The notes under the pieces: generated by a model
The model's database searches: none
What the model was told of the DNA's origin: nothing
Seen by the model: the letters and a program-made list of their open reading frames with translations, nothing else
Part shown: piece by piece, positions 9,231 to 18,684 of the stretch
Position numbering within the stretch: the first letter of the stretch is position 1
Layout of the letters: every line of letters begins with the position of its first letter
Source of the DNA: Chryseobacterium indologenes
Lineage (GTDB): Bacteria; Bacteroidota; Bacteroidia; Flavobacteriales; Weeksellaceae
Assembly (NCBI GenBank): GCA_001013295.1
Contig: LAZY01000040.1
Span: forward strand, 1-64,000
Direction: 5' to 3'
DNA: 64,000 nucleotides
Position numbers and translations under genes: made by a program

Positions 9231-10181
9231 TTAAAATATTTTATGTTTTACCTTTTTGCGCTGGTTTTCAATCCTTTGATCCAATTTTTCTCTGAATTCG
9301 ATAAATTTCGGATCTTTTTTATCACTGGTCTTATGTTCTAAGGCTCTGATAATTTTAAAATTTTCTTTAATAAAGTTCTGGGTTTCGCCTGAAAAATAGG
9401 CATTCCCAAATTTGTCAAAAATATAATTAACAGCCTGGGTACTCGGGTGAATCATATCTTCTTTGTAAAAACGGTAATCCCGCAGATCATCCATTAGAAT
9501 CTCATACACCGGCAGATAATGACAGTCTTCAAATAGAGAGATCGATTCGTGAATAGCTGTAATTAGTTTGGATTTACTTAACTGATTTTCTACCATCCCA
9601 TCTTTGGTATGTCTTACAGGAGAAACGGTAAAAAGGATCTGTACTCCTTCTTTACAAATATCTTTCAGTTCCAGGATCGTGTTATAAATTGAACCTGTAA
9701 GTTCCTGATGGGTAAGCAGTTTTTTTTCAAAAAACTTCTGCGGAATCTTGTGACAGTTGGCAACCAGCTTTTTCTTGGGTAGAAATTCATAAATAAATGA
9801 AGAGCCGTAAGTGATGATGATCCAGTCTACTTCCTGCAGAAATGCATTACCGTCTTCGATCGACTTATTGATCTTATCCAGAGTCTGATGAATATACCGG
9901 GTATCAAAGCTTGTATGGTGATCTAAAGAGATATATTCTTCGTTATAGGTAATCAGCTCTTCTTCTTCATAGAAAGATGAATCGTGAAGCCTTTGTATCG
10001 CATTGTTGATCGAAAAGGGGTTAAAAATCGTTCCAAAAGGATTATTAAGGGTCTGAAGCTGTCCGTCTTTCAGAAGATCGGTCATTTCAGAAGCAAAACA
10101 TGACCCTATTGAAAATATTTTATCCTCAATTTCTATTTTCTTCTCTGATGCAGGGATGTCAACTTCGGTTCTGAATTTCAT
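9231..10181 (-). CDS. GSCFA domain-containing protein
   Basis: The 316-residue protein carries the diagnostic FSIGSCFASEM motif near residue 25, TYGSSFIYEF, and a later MIHPSTQAVNYIFDKF block. The latter fits an SGNH/GDSL-hydrolase-like Ser...Asp-x-x-His arrangement. It is probably a cytoplasmic esterase-like enzyme of unknown substrate, first gene of the GSCFA-DUF4269-TatD-membrane protein cluster. Confidence 0.88.
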   Translation of the reverse strand: MKFRTEVDIPASEKKIEIEDKIFSIGSCFASEMTDLLKDGQLQTLNNPFGTIFNPFSINNAIQRLHDSSFYEEEELITYNEEYISLDHHTSFDTRYIHQTLDKINKSIEDGNAFLQEVDWIIITYGSSFIYEFLPKKKLVANCHKIPQKFFEKKLLTHQELTGSIYNTILELKDICKEGVQILFTVSPVRHTKDGMVENQLSKSKLITAIHESISLFEDCHYLPVYEILMDDLRDYRFYKEDMIHPSTQAVNYIFDKFGNAYFSGETQNFIKENFKIIRALEHKTSDKKDPKFIEFREKLDQRIENQRKKVKHKIF

Positions 10182-10209
10182 TGTATAGGAATTGGGTGGC
10201 AGGAAATAA

Positions 10210-10237
10210 GTGGCAGGTAACCGTATTTACCTGCCAC
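10210..10237. terminator. Inverted repeat, probable terminator of the prenyl synthase gene
   Basis: Perfect 11-base arms, GTGGCAGGTAA and TTACCTGCCAC, flank a 6-base loop just beyond the stop of the minus-strand gene at 10256. Only a weak T run follows. Another GTGGCAGG copy lies at about 10196. Confidence 0.55.
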
Positions 10238-10255
10238 CTAATCTCTGCTGCTATA

Positions 10256-11227
10256 TTAGCTTTCTCTTCTCAGCAGGTAATTTGCCAATTCGATGAACGG
10301 TTTTTTCTTTTCTTCAGGAACGTCTATTTTCTGAAGGTAGCTTTGACCGATTTCGTTATGCTTTTCGATCAGACGCAATGCTTTTTCGTCAACTTTTGTT
10401 CTTCTGAAAATCTTTTCTACGCCATAAACCTTGTCCACATTCTCTGTCTTTTTAGAGTACCAGTAGTCAAGTTCTTTTCTTTCTTCTTCCGTTGCGTGCT
10501 CTCTTGCCAACAGGTATAGAACGGTCTTTTTATTTTCATAAATATCTCCGGCATGCTTTTTCCCAAACTGGGCCTGGTCTCCAAATACATCAAGATAATC
10601 ATCCATAATCTGGAATGCGATTCCGATATGTTTTCCGAAGTTGAAAATCGCTTTAGCATCTTTGAAGTCAGCTCTGGCGATCAACGCTCCGATCTCAAAT
10701 GAGGAAGCACTCAAAACTCCTGTTTTATAGGTAATCATTCTGATATAATCATCAAAAGTAACATTCTCCTGAGTTTCAAAATTGATGTCATACTGCTGAC
10801 CTTCACATAAAAGAAGTCCGGTATGGGTAAATATTCTGATACAGGCTTTGAAAATTTCAGGTTCAAGATCTTCAAAAAACTTATAAGCCTTAAGCATAAG
10901 CCCGTCTCCTGAAAGGATTCCTACATTAAGCCCGTGTAAAGTATGAATGGTAGGTTTATTTCTTCTTAAAGGCGCTTCATCCATAATATCATCATGAATC
11001 AGCGTAAAATTATGGAAAAACTCGATCGCCAGCGCCGGTTTGATTGCCTGCTTAAGATCTCCACCGAACATATCACACGCCATCAGCACCATAATAGGAC
11101 GAAGACGTTTTCCACCGTGGGAAATAATATAGTTCATCGGTTCATACAACTCCGAAGGCTTATCTTTAAAAGTATATTTAGTGATGGCGTCCGCAACAAT
11201 CTGCTGGTATCTGTCTAAAAATTCCAT
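10256..11227 (-). CDS. Polyprenyl (trans-isoprenyl) diphosphate synthase
   Basis: The 323-residue enzyme condenses isopentenyl diphosphate with allylic diphosphates. It shows GGKRLRP, the first Asp-rich motif LIHDDIMDEAPLRR, and the second QIMDDYLDVFGD followed by GKKHAGDIYENKKT. Product chain length cannot be read safely; octaprenyl or geranylgeranyl for menaquinone or carotenoid synthesis is likely. A TATTTTTG box 19 bases upstream of the ATG suggests its own promoter. Confidence 0.93.
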   Translation of the reverse strand: MEFLDRYQQIVADAITKYTFKDKPSELYEPMNYIISHGGKRLRPIMVLMACDMFGGDLKQAIKPALAIEFFHNFTLIHDDIMDEAPLRRNKPTIHTLHGLNVGILSGDGLMLKAYKFFEDLEPEIFKACIRIFTHTGLLLCEGQQYDINFETQENVTFDDYIRMITYKTGVLSASSFEIGALIARADFKDAKAIFNFGKHIGIAFQIMDDYLDVFGDQAQFGKKHAGDIYENKKTVLYLLAREHATEEERKELDYWYSKKTENVDKVYGVEKIFRRTKVDEKALRLIEKHNEIGQSYLQKIDVPEEKKKPFIELANYLLRRES

Positions 11228-11245
11228 AAAATCTTATAATTTGAA

Positions 11246-11279
11246 CAAAAATACGATTTTTTGAGGCTTTATAAAACAA
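11246..11279 (-). promoter_or_regulatory. Putative promoter of the prenyl synthase gene
   Basis: On the minus strand, TTG (11277-11279), 23 bases and TATTTTTG (11246-11253) match the Bacteroidota consensus. Confidence 0.55.
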
Positions 11280-11280
11280 A

Positions 11281-11306
11281 AAACTTTGCCCAAATGGACA
11301 AAGTTT
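11281..11306 (-). terminator. Terminator of the phosphate transporter operon
   Basis: The arms AAACTTTG and CAAAGTTT (with inner CC/GG pairing) are followed on the minus strand by a T-rich run. It lies just after the PiT stop codon. Confidence 0.8.
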
Positions 11307-11328
11307 ATATGATAATATGATTTGTATT

Positions 11329-12471
11329 TTAAAAAAGGAAAGTTACCACAAGATAGGTAATTCCTGCTACGATGGCAGAGATTGGAATGGTTAATACCCA
11401 AGCCCAAAGAAGGCTTACTGTGATTCCCCATCTTACTGCTGAAATTCTTTTCGTCAACCCTACCCCAATGATAGAACCTGTGATCGTGTGTGTTGTAGAT
11501 ACAGGAATACCGAAGTGGTCTGTAATGAATAAAGTAATAGCTCCTGCAGTTTCTGCACTTACTCCTTCTAGTGAAGTTACTTTTGTAATCTTCGTTCCCA
11601 TTGTTTTGATGATCTTCCAACCACCACTCATTGTTCCTAAAGCAATGGCAATAAATGACACTAAAGGAACCCAGATATAATGCTGTGCAAAATAATCAAA
11701 ACGTTCTGCAGAAGGAATATCCAGGTACTGTGCATCCTGAAGCATATTAACGTGATAATAAATTACCGCTGCTCCAATGATCCCCATTACTTTCTGAGCA
11801 TCATTCAAACCGTGTCCTAAACTAAACAGTGCTGATGAAGCCAGCTGTAATCTTTTGAAAGATTTGTCTGCTTTGTGTGGGTTTGATCTTTTATAAAGGT
11901 GTACAATAATTAATGTAATGATGATTGAGATAACCATCCCTATGATCGGTGCCATGAAAATGAACAGGAAGATAGGAATTACTTTATCAAACTTCACTAC
12001 ACCCTGATGAGTTACCTGGCTGAAAGCTTCTTTAATGGTTTCCCACATCCCAAGCTCTGGCTGTGCTGCAGCTACTGCATGATAATCCATCATGAAAGCA
12101 TGCATAAGAGCCGCTCCTAAGAATCCTCCGATCAATGTATGTGATGATGATGAAGGAATCCCAAACCACCAGGTTAAGAGGTTCCAGGCAATTGCCGCAA
12201 CAAGGCCGGAAAATATTACCTCAAGGGTGATAAAATTCTCATTAACGGTTTTGGCAATTGTATTACCAATCTTGAATTCTCCAATGATATAAGCAGCAAT
12301 AAAGAACGCTGCGAAGTTCCAAAGCGCCGCCCAAAGTACAGCCTGGAATGGAGTTAAAACTTTTGTAGAAACTATAGTTGCAATCGAGTTGGCAGCATCA
12401 TGGAATCCATTGATGTAATCGAAGATCAAAGCCAACGCAATAATAACTATAAGTAAAATCGGAAATTCCAT
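11329..12471 (-). CDS. pit: PiT family inorganic phosphate transporter
   Basis: The 380-residue polytopic transporter shows the two PiT signature repeats: FDYINGFHDAANSIATIVSTKVL near the N-terminus and SLGHGLNDAQKVMGI in the middle. GIPSSSSHTLIGG and GIPVSTTHTITGSIIGVG are the paired substrate loops. It imports phosphate with H+ or Na+ across the inner membrane. It follows a DUF47 gene by 12 bases, the usual pairing. Confidence 0.95.
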   Translation of the reverse strand: MEFPILLIVIIALALIFDYINGFHDAANSIATIVSTKVLTPFQAVLWAALWNFAAFFIAAYIIGEFKIGNTIAKTVNENFITLEVIFSGLVAAIAWNLLTWWFGIPSSSSHTLIGGFLGAALMHAFMMDYHAVAAAQPELGMWETIKEAFSQVTHQGVVKFDKVIPIFLFIFMAPIIGMVISIIITLIIVHLYKRSNPHKADKSFKRLQLASSALFSLGHGLNDAQKVMGIIGAAVIYYHVNMLQDAQYLDIPSAERFDYFAQHYIWVPLVSFIAIALGTMSGGWKIIKTMGTKITKVTSLEGVSAETAGAITLFITDHFGIPVSTTHTITGSIIGVGLTKRISAVRWGITVSLLWAWVLTIPISAIVAGITYLVVTFLF

Positions 12472-12483
12472 TTTTGCTATGTA

Positions 12484-13122
12484 TTAGGCGTATTTAATCA
12501 TGATGTTCTCAATCGTATTGGCAACATCTTCTGCTTTGTCTGTTACAATTTCAAGGTAGTTCAATACAGATGAAACTTTAATAATGTTGATCGCATCATT
12601 GGTTTCAAATAATTCTACCATTGAGTTGGAAAGCAGGTCGTCTGCAATATTTTCAATAGAGTTCACCTTGATACAAGCTTCTTTTACCTGCTCCATATTT
12701 TTGAATCCTTTAAGATTCTTCATGGCATTCTGAATTTCAAGACATGCTTTATGAATCAGTAAAGAGAAGTCTGAATAAGCCTTCATCTCGGGAGATTTGT
12801 ATAAGAAAATATATTTTGTAGAAGCGTAGATATAATCCGCAATATCATCTAATCCTGTTGCCAGTGTATGGATGTCCTCACGGTCAAAAGGAGTAATGAA
12901 GTTTTTCCCTAGTTCTACGAAAATTTCGTGAGTAAGTTCATCATTCTTGTGTTCGAAGTCGCTCATTTTCTTCAACATTGAGTCGTCATTAAGATCGAAA
13001 TCCTTGATTCCTGTGTTGAATTCTTCTGACATTGCAACTAGGTTTTCAGTTACCTTTTCAAAAAGTACAAAGAAGATTTTATCTTTGGGTTGAAATGCGT
13101 GGAAAATATTACCAATTCCCAT
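12484..13122 (-). CDS. DUF47 family phosphate transport regulator (PhoU-like)
   Basis: The 212-residue all-helical protein of the PhoU-like DUF47 family carries FEHKNDELTHEIF and TPFDREDIHTLATGLDDIADYIY, the conserved metal-binding helices. It is encoded directly upstream of the PiT transporter and is thought to modulate its activity. Confidence 0.92.
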   Translation of the reverse strand: MGIGNIFHAFQPKDKIFFVLFEKVTENLVAMSEEFNTGIKDFDLNDDSMLKKMSDFEHKNDELTHEIFVELGKNFITPFDREDIHTLATGLDDIADYIYASTKYIFLYKSPEMKAYSDFSLLIHKACLEIQNAMKNLKGFKNMEQVKEACIKVNSIENIADDLLSNSMVELFETNDAINIIKVSSVLNYLEIVTDKAEDVANTIENIMIKYA

Positions 13123-13230
13123 TTTTTAGTATTTATAATTCGTGTGCAAATTTCTTAAAAAAGGATTGTACGTGAAACTATATAACATTAAGTTTTGTTA
13201 ACATTAGGTTACCTACTGATTATCAAATAA

Positions 13231-13255
13231 AAAAACCGACATTACTGCCGGTTTT
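13231..13255 (-). terminator. Terminator of the DeaD-like helicase gene
   Basis: The arms AAAACCG (13232-13238) and CGGTTTT (13249-13255) are followed by a T run on the minus strand, 19 bases after the stop. Confidence 0.85.
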
Positions 13256-13273
13256 GTATGGTATAAAAGGGAA

Positions 13274-14971
13274 TTAGTTAGCTACTTCAGCTCTCATATC
13301 TTTTCCTTTAAACTTCATCGATTGAATGTTGCTTAAAACATTGTCTTTGAATGATTTTTCAACTTCAAAGAAAGAGAATTTCTCTAAAATCTCAATATCA
13401 CCAATTTCTGCTCTTTTTTTGGTCTTTCCACCAGCAGTAGCTTTGTTGATAATATCTAAGACATCAAGCTTCTTCAAATGGTCTTTTTTACCAAGGTTGA
13501 AGAAGAATCTTACCATGTTTTCATCTTTTCTTCTTGGTTTTCCACCACGGTCTCTGTCTCTTCCACGATCTCTGTCTCTGTCGCGACCTCTGTCTCTATC
13601 TCTGTCACGTCCACGGTCTCTTCTTGAGTAGTCATCGTCTCTGCTGCTCAGCTTCTGCTCCATCAGGTCATGCTTGTCTTTGTAGTACAATGCAAGATCT
13701 TTCAACTGAAACTGTAGCAATTGGTGCACCAATTCTTCTTTTGTAAAGTTGCTCAGATCCGGGATTAAGCTATCATCAAACTCGAAAAGATCTTCGTGCT
13801 CCGTCAATAGTTTTTCGAATACACCACCTACCTGAGCTTTGATAATATCATCACCTGTAGGAACGAATTTTTCGTTGATTTCAATTTTTGTAGCAGATTT
13901 GATTTGTTTCAGTTTTCTGCTTTCTTCAGGCTTGATCAAAGCCATAGAAATACCATCTTTTCCAGCTCTACCTGTTCTTCCGCTTCTGTGAACGAATACT
14001 TCAGGATCATCCGGTAAAGAGAAATGGATAACGTGAGTAAGAGAGTTTACATCCAATCCTCTTGCTGCAACGTCAGTCGCTACAAGAATATCGATATTTT
14101 TCAATCTGAACTTCTTCATTACCGTATCTCTCTGCGCCTGAGAAAGATCTCCGTGTAATGCATCAGCTGCATAGCCATTCTGCATTAAGAAGTCTGCCAC
14201 CTCCTGAGTTTCCATTCTTGTTCTACAGAAAATAATGGAGTACTGGTTAGGGTTAGCATCGATCAGTCTCTTCAACGCTTCTTTTTTCTGACGGTATCCT
14301 ACCACATAGTATTCGTGCGTAATGTTCTTCTTCACTTCGTTGATAGAACCTACTGAAATACGGTGTGGTTTTGTAAGATAATTTTTGGAAATTCTTTCCA
14401 CCTCCTTGTTCATCGTTGCAGAGAATAAGAAAGTCTGTTTCGTTTCCGGAGTTTCGCTTAGAATGGTTTCCAATTCGTCTTTGAATCCCATAGAAAGCAT
14501 TTCATCAGCTTCGTCTAATACTAACCAATGAATAGCAGAAAAGTCTAATGCTTTTCTGTTGATAAGATCGATTACTCTACCAGGAGTTCCCACAATGATC
14601 TGTGGTTTGTCCTTCAAAGATCTCATCTGCTCTACAATACTACTTCCACCATAAACCGCAGTTGTTTTGATGTCTTTCATATACTTAGAGTAATTTTTTA
14701 TGTCCTTCGAAATCTGAAGACATAATTCCCGTGTCGGACAAAGCACCAATAATTGGATTTTGCGACTCGTATCGTCAATCATATCCAAAATCGGAAGCGA
14801 AAACGCTGCTGTTTTGCCTGTCCCTGTCTGCGCAAGTGCGATCAAGTCGCGAATATCTGAAAGAATAAAAGGGATAGTCTGTTTTTGGATTTCTGTTGGG
14901 CTTTCGTAGCCCAGTTCGCCAATTGCCTTAAGAATATCAGGACTTAAACTGGTTTCCGTAAATAAATTCAT
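13274..14971 (-). CDS. deaD: DEAD-box RNA helicase with DbpA-type RNA-binding domain
   Basis: The 565-residue helicase has [48 protein letters not shown] and HRSGRTGRAG. An acidic linker and an RDRGRDRD tandem low-complexity stretch (about residues 445-480) are followed by a C-terminal DbpA-like RNA-binding fold (VRFFFNLGKKDHLKKLDVLD onward). This is the DeaD/CsdA/CshA type, expected in ribosome assembly and cold adaptation. The Arg/Asp repeat looks like an RGG-like unspecific RNA-binding tract and may vary in length between strains. Confidence 0.93.
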   Translation of the reverse strand: MNLFTETSLSPDILKAIGELGYESPTEIQKQTIPFILSDIRDLIALAQTGTGKTAAFSLPILDMIDDTSRKIQLLVLCPTRELCLQISKDIKNYSKYMKDIKTTAVYGGSSIVEQMRSLKDKPQIIVGTPGRVIDLINRKALDFSAIHWLVLDEADEMLSMGFKDELETILSETPETKQTFLFSATMNKEVERISKNYLTKPHRISVGSINEVKKNITHEYYVVGYRQKKEALKRLIDANPNQYSIIFCRTRMETQEVADFLMQNGYAADALHGDLSQAQRDTVMKKFRLKNIDILVATDVAARGLDVNSLTHVIHFSLPDDPEVFVHRSGRTGRAGKDGISMALIKPEESRKLKQIKSATKIEINEKFVPTGDDIIKAQVGGVFEKLLTEHEDLFEFDDSLIPDLSNFTKEELVHQLLQFQLKDLALYYKDKHDLMEQKLSSRDDDYSRRDRGRDRDRDRGRDRDRDRGRDRDRGGKPRRKDENMVRFFFNLGKKDHLKKLDVLDIINKATAGGKTKKRAEIGDIEILEKFSFFEVEKSFKDNVLSNIQSMKFKGKDMRAEVAN

Positions 14972-14991
14972 TAACTATTTTAAAATTTTTG

Positions 14992-14999
14992 CAAAGATA
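14992..14999 (-). promoter_or_regulatory. Putative -7 promoter box for deaD
   Basis: TATCTTTG on the minus strand lies 21 bases before the ATG at 14971. The nearest TTG is 26 bases further up, slightly beyond normal spacing. Confidence 0.55.
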
Positions 15000-15150
15000 C
15001 AATAAATATTTGACTTGTTTTTGAACAAAGTTTTAAATAAGCAAACTTAAATTCAGAATCTTTTAATATATTTTTAATTTTTAGAAAATTAAATCTAAAA
15101 AATTAAGCCTTAGGTTAAAAACTTGTTAAATATTATTTTTTTTTATTAAA

Positions 15151-15179
15151 TTGGATTAATTTTTTCAGTGTTATTTATG
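15151..15179 (+). promoter_or_regulatory. Putative promoter of the efflux operon
   Basis: TTG (15151-15153), 18 bases and TATTTATG (one mismatch to TAnnTTTG) lie 20 bases before the TolC ATG. Confidence 0.4.
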
Positions 15180-15198
15180 AATTTTCAAAAATAAAACT

Positions 15199-16509
15199 AT
15201 GAAAAGCAAATTTTTCTTTTTGATATTCTCATGTATAGCCTTTGGAATATTTGCACAAGCCCCCAATTATCCGGCCACATGGACGTTAGAAAATTGTATT
15301 GAATACGCAAAAGAGAATAATATTTCCATCAATTCTCTAAGGCTTTCAAAAAATTCTGCACAACAGGATCTTCTTCAGGCAAAAGACGCAAAATATCCGA
15401 ATCTGAGCGGAACTGTTTCACAGGGACTTTTTGCCTTAAACGGAAGTGACGGTCTCCATATGAACGGTGCCCAATCTCAAAGTATAGGAGCCAATTCTTC
15501 CATGACCCTCTACCATGCCGGCTATATCAAAAATAATGAGGCTTCAAAAAACTTATTGGTACAGATGGCAGATCTGTCTGTACAGGAATCCGAGAACAAT
15601 ATCACCCTCAACATCACCCAGGCTTATCTGAATATTCTGATGAACCAGGAAAATATTATCTCTCTGGAAAATGTTCTTAAGACTACACAGACCCAACTGA
15701 AACAGGGTAACCAACTTTACGGTGCCGGAAGTCTTTCCAAATTAAATTATCTCCAGATTCAGTCACAGGTGGCCCAGGATCAGTATAATCTGACTGCAGC
15801 CCAAAATAACCTGCGAACAAATATTGTTAATCTGAAACAAATTTTGCAACTGCCTTCCAACTATGATTTTCAGATCGTAAAACCGGACACTATATTGGTA
15901 GACGATCAGCTACAATCTTTACAGGAAGTCCAGAATCTGGCACAAACTCAGCGTCCGGAAGTAAAATATAGTGAACTGAACCTTGAAAATTCAAACACGA
16001 ATCTAAAAATGGCTAAAGCCTCCATTCAGCCCACTTTAAGCCTTACCGGAAATATCTCCACCAATTATTCGAACGGAAACGGCAATTATTTTAATCAATT
16101 GGGAAATAATTTTTATATGCCCGTCGGTCTAAGTCTCGGAATTCCGATTTATAATAACAGAATCTATAAAACCCAGATTGAAAAATCAAAAATTGCCATT
16201 GAGCAGGCCAACCTTGATTTGTTGAACACCAAAACGGTCCTCAATCAGCAAATTGAGCAGTCTTATATCAATCTGCAGAACGCTTTATCACAATACGATG
16301 CTGCTTCCAAACAGATGGACATCAGCAAACAGAGTTACGACATTGTGAATGCACAAATGAAGATCGGAAGTATTGATTATGTACAGCTTCAACAGCAGAG
16401 ACTGCTTTACATACAGTCTATTCAAAATTATCTGCAGGCCAAGTACACTGCAGTTCTCAATAAACAGATCTACGAATTTTATGCAGGTAATCCTATAAAT
16501 CTGAAGTAA
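15199..16509 (+). CDS. TolC family outer membrane efflux protein
   Basis: The 436-residue protein has a signal peptide ending near GIFAQ, then ATWTLENCIEYAKENNISI, the usual TolC/OEP start. Two OEP repeats of long amphipathic helices with Q/N-rich heptads follow. It would form the trimeric outer-membrane channel. It is first in an operon with MacA- and MacB-like genes (3-base gap to the adaptor), so it is the dedicated exit duct of this pump. Confidence 0.92.
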   Translation: MKSKFFFLIFSCIAFGIFAQAPNYPATWTLENCIEYAKENNISINSLRLSKNSAQQDLLQAKDAKYPNLSGTVSQGLFALNGSDGLHMNGAQSQSIGANSSMTLYHAGYIKNNEASKNLLVQMADLSVQESENNITLNITQAYLNILMNQENIISLENVLKTTQTQLKQGNQLYGAGSLSKLNYLQIQSQVAQDQYNLTAAQNNLRTNIVNLKQILQLPSNYDFQIVKPDTILVDDQLQSLQEVQNLAQTQRPEVKYSELNLENSNTNLKMAKASIQPTLSLTGNISTNYSNGNGNYFNQLGNNFYMPVGLSLGIPIYNNRIYKTQIEKSKIAIEQANLDLLNTKTVLNQQIEQSYINLQNALSQYDAASKQMDISKQSYDIVNAQMKIGSIDYVQLQQQRLLYIQSIQNYLQAKYTAVLNKQIYEFYAGNPINLK

Positions 16510-16512
16510 GCT

Positions 16513-17787
16513 ATGAAAACAAAGAATAAAAAATGGTTGTATTGGGTTGTGGGCGGCATTATTGCCCTTGTTGCCATATGGTTTTTCTTCATCAGAGAGA
16601 AAGAAATAAAAATTCAGCTGGAAACAGTGAAACCTGAGATGGGGGAAATTTCCAATTCCATTACTGCCACAGGAACCATTCAGCCTGTAGATACCGTTGC
16701 AGTGGGTACCCAGGTATCGGGAATCATCAAAAACATTTATGTAGATTTTAATTCTACAGTGAAAAAAGGACAGCTACTGGCCACTTTAGATACGGATCTG
16801 CTTAAATACCAGTCGGAACAGTATCAGTCTAACTTACAGAATGCAAAGAGTAATCTTGCTTATAATGAAATCAATATCAACAGACAATCACAGCTTTATA
16901 AAGTCGGAGCCATCAGCAAGGCCGATTTCGACAATGCCACCAATCAGTATAAAATGGCAAAGGCACAGGTAGGTACCGTTACAGCTCAGCTTTCTACGGC
17001 CAATAAAAACCTTTCTCTTACCAATATTTATTCTCCGATAGACGGAACAGTTCTCAACAGGAATGTAAGTGAAGGTCAGACAGTTGCTTCAAGTTTCAGT
17101 ACACCTACCCTTTTCAGTATTGCTAAAGATCTTACCAAAATGAGGGTTCGCGCCTCGGTAGATGAAGCAGATATTGGAAATGTAAAGGTAGGTCAGAAAG
17201 CAACATTCACCGTTGATGCTTTTCCTGACGAAACATTTGATGGTGAAGTTTCTGAAGTACGTCTCCATCCTACTGTTTCCTCGAATGTCGTCAATTATAC
17301 CACAATCATCAATGCTGATAATTCCGGCCTAAAGCTTAAACCCGGAATGACGGCCAATATTACAATCTACACTCAGGTTTTGGAAAATGTGATGAAAATT
17401 CCGGTCGCAGCAACGAGTTTCAGGCCAGACAGTCTGATTATCAAAAAATATAAGATCAACTCTCCATTTGCCAACGGTAAAAAACACGAGAAGGGACAAT
17501 GGAAGAAACAAAATAAGAATAAAGATAAAGATACCGGGCCAAAAGATGAAGCAGCCGTCTGGGTGATTGCCAAAGACAGTACTCTATCCCGTAAAAAAAT
17601 CAAAACCGGAATGGATAATGATACCGAAATACAGGTTGTTTCAGGATTGAATAAAAACGAAAACATCATTACGGGTTACAAACTTCTGTCTAAAAAATCC
17701 TCCGATGCGCAAGCAAAAAGCCCGTTCATGCCTCAAAGAAGAGGTGGCAGCAACAATAAAGGCGGCGGCGGTGGCGGACCGAGATAA
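16513..17787 (+). CDS. macA: MacA-like periplasmic adaptor (membrane fusion protein)
   Basis: The 424-residue adaptor has an N-terminal membrane anchor (WLYWVVGGIIALVAIWFFF). A lipoyl/barrel-sandwich part (ATGTIQPVDTVAVGTQVSG) and its return half (NIYSPIDGTVLNRNVSEGQTV) enclose a coiled-coil hairpin of moderate length, and a beta-barrel follows. A lysine-rich insert near residues 315-345 and a Gly-rich tail (GGGGGGPR) are unusual. It links the MacB transporter to TolC. The 124-base gap to the ATPase gene contains the heptamer array. Confidence 0.92.
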   Translation: MKTKNKKWLYWVVGGIIALVAIWFFFIREKEIKIQLETVKPEMGEISNSITATGTIQPVDTVAVGTQVSGIIKNIYVDFNSTVKKGQLLATLDTDLLKYQSEQYQSNLQNAKSNLAYNEININRQSQLYKVGAISKADFDNATNQYKMAKAQVGTVTAQLSTANKNLSLTNIYSPIDGTVLNRNVSEGQTVASSFSTPTLFSIAKDLTKMRVRASVDEADIGNVKVGQKATFTVDAFPDETFDGEVSEVRLHPTVSSNVVNYTTIINADNSGLKLKPGMTANITIYTQVLENVMKIPVAATSFRPDSLIIKKYKINSPFANGKKHEKGQWKKQNKNKDKDTGPKDEAAVWVIAKDSTLSRKKIKTGMDNDTEIQVVSGLNKNENIITGYKLLSKKSSDAQAKSPFMPQRRGGSNNKGGGGGGPR

Positions 17788-17808
17788 AAGAACTCACAGA
17801 TTAAACAA

Positions 17809-17892
17809 CAACTAGCAACTAGCAACTAGCAACTAGCAACTAGCAACTAGCAACTAGCAACTAGCAACTAGCAACTAGCAACTAGCAACTAG
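17809..17892. repeat. Perfect 12-copy tandem repeat of CAACTAG
   Basis: Twelve uninterrupted units of a 7-base repeat fill most of the gap between macA and the macB ATPase gene, ending 19 bases before the ATPase ATG. There are no variant units and no spacers, so it is a simple-sequence repeat and not CRISPR. Perfect identity implies recent expansion by slippage. Confidence 0.97.
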
Positions 17893-17911
17893 CAAACCTA
17901 AAACAAAAGTC

Positions 17912-18661
17912 ATGGCAGAAAAAATTCTGGAGATCATGGATCTGAAAAGGGAGTTCAGAATGGGCGAGGAAATTGTTCATGCACTGAAAGGAGTAACCTT
18001 TACCGTAGAGAGAGGCGAGTTTGTTACGATTATGGGAAGCAGCGGCTCCGGAAAATCTACTTTGCTCAATATCATAGGCTGCCTGGATAAACCTTCAGGT
18101 GGGGATTATATTCTGGACGGAGTCAATATTAAAAACCTTGACCGGGATGAGCTGGCAGTTCTCCGGAACCAGAAGATCGGCTTCGTTTTTCAGGCTTATA
18201 ATCTTCTTCCCAGGACTACTGCAAGAGAAAATGTGGAGCTTCCCCTTCTGTACAACTCAAAGGTTTCTACAGAGGAACGCCACAAAAGGGCTTTACAGGC
18301 TCTCACCGCTGTAAAGCTTGAAAACCGGGTTGATCATCTTCCCAACCAGATGTCTGGAGGTCAGCAGCAGAGAGTTGCCATTGCCCGTGCTCTGGTGAAT
18401 GAACCTGTAATGATTCTGGCGGATGAAGCAACCGGAAACCTTGATACCAGAACGTCTTATGAGATCATGGCACTTATGCAGGATCTTTATCGTCAGGGCC
18501 GAACCATTGTCTTTGTGACCCATGAACCGGATATTGCCACTTTCAGCAGCAGAACCGTTACCCTTAGGGACGGAAAAGTTATCAAAGACGTTCAGAACGA
18601 TAATATAAAATCAGCCAAAGAGGCTCTGGAAAACCTTCCGGTGAATGATGATTACAAATAG
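17912..18661 (+). CDS. MacB-type ABC transporter ATP-binding protein
   Basis: The 249-residue ATPase has Walker A GSSGSGKST, Q-loop FVFQAYNLLPRTTARENV, signature MSGGQQQRVAIARAL, Walker B MILADEATGNLDT and switch VTHEPD. In the archetypal MacB this domain is fused to the permease; here it is a separate gene 23 bases before the permease, as is common in Bacteroidota. It powers efflux of macrolides, peptides or other large substrates. Confidence 0.95.
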   Translation: MAEKILEIMDLKREFRMGEEIVHALKGVTFTVERGEFVTIMGSSGSGKSTLLNIIGCLDKPSGGDYILDGVNIKNLDRDELAVLRNQKIGFVFQAYNLLPRTTARENVELPLLYNSKVSTEERHKRALQALTAVKLENRVDHLPNQMSGGQQQRVAIARALVNEPVMILADEATGNLDTRTSYEIMALMQDLYRQGRTIVFVTHEPDIATFSSRTVTLRDGKVIKDVQNDNIKSAKEALENLPVNDDYK

Positions 18662-18684
18662 TTTTACACTGAAAATCTACTGAT

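Noticed and set aside
13326-13631. Plus-strand ORF rich in Ser, Leu and Arg
   Set aside because: It is the antisense reading of the Arg/Asp repeat of the deaD-like gene.
17809-17892. Possible CRISPR array
   Set aside because: Units are 7 bases, contiguous and identical, with no spacers and no cas genes nearby.
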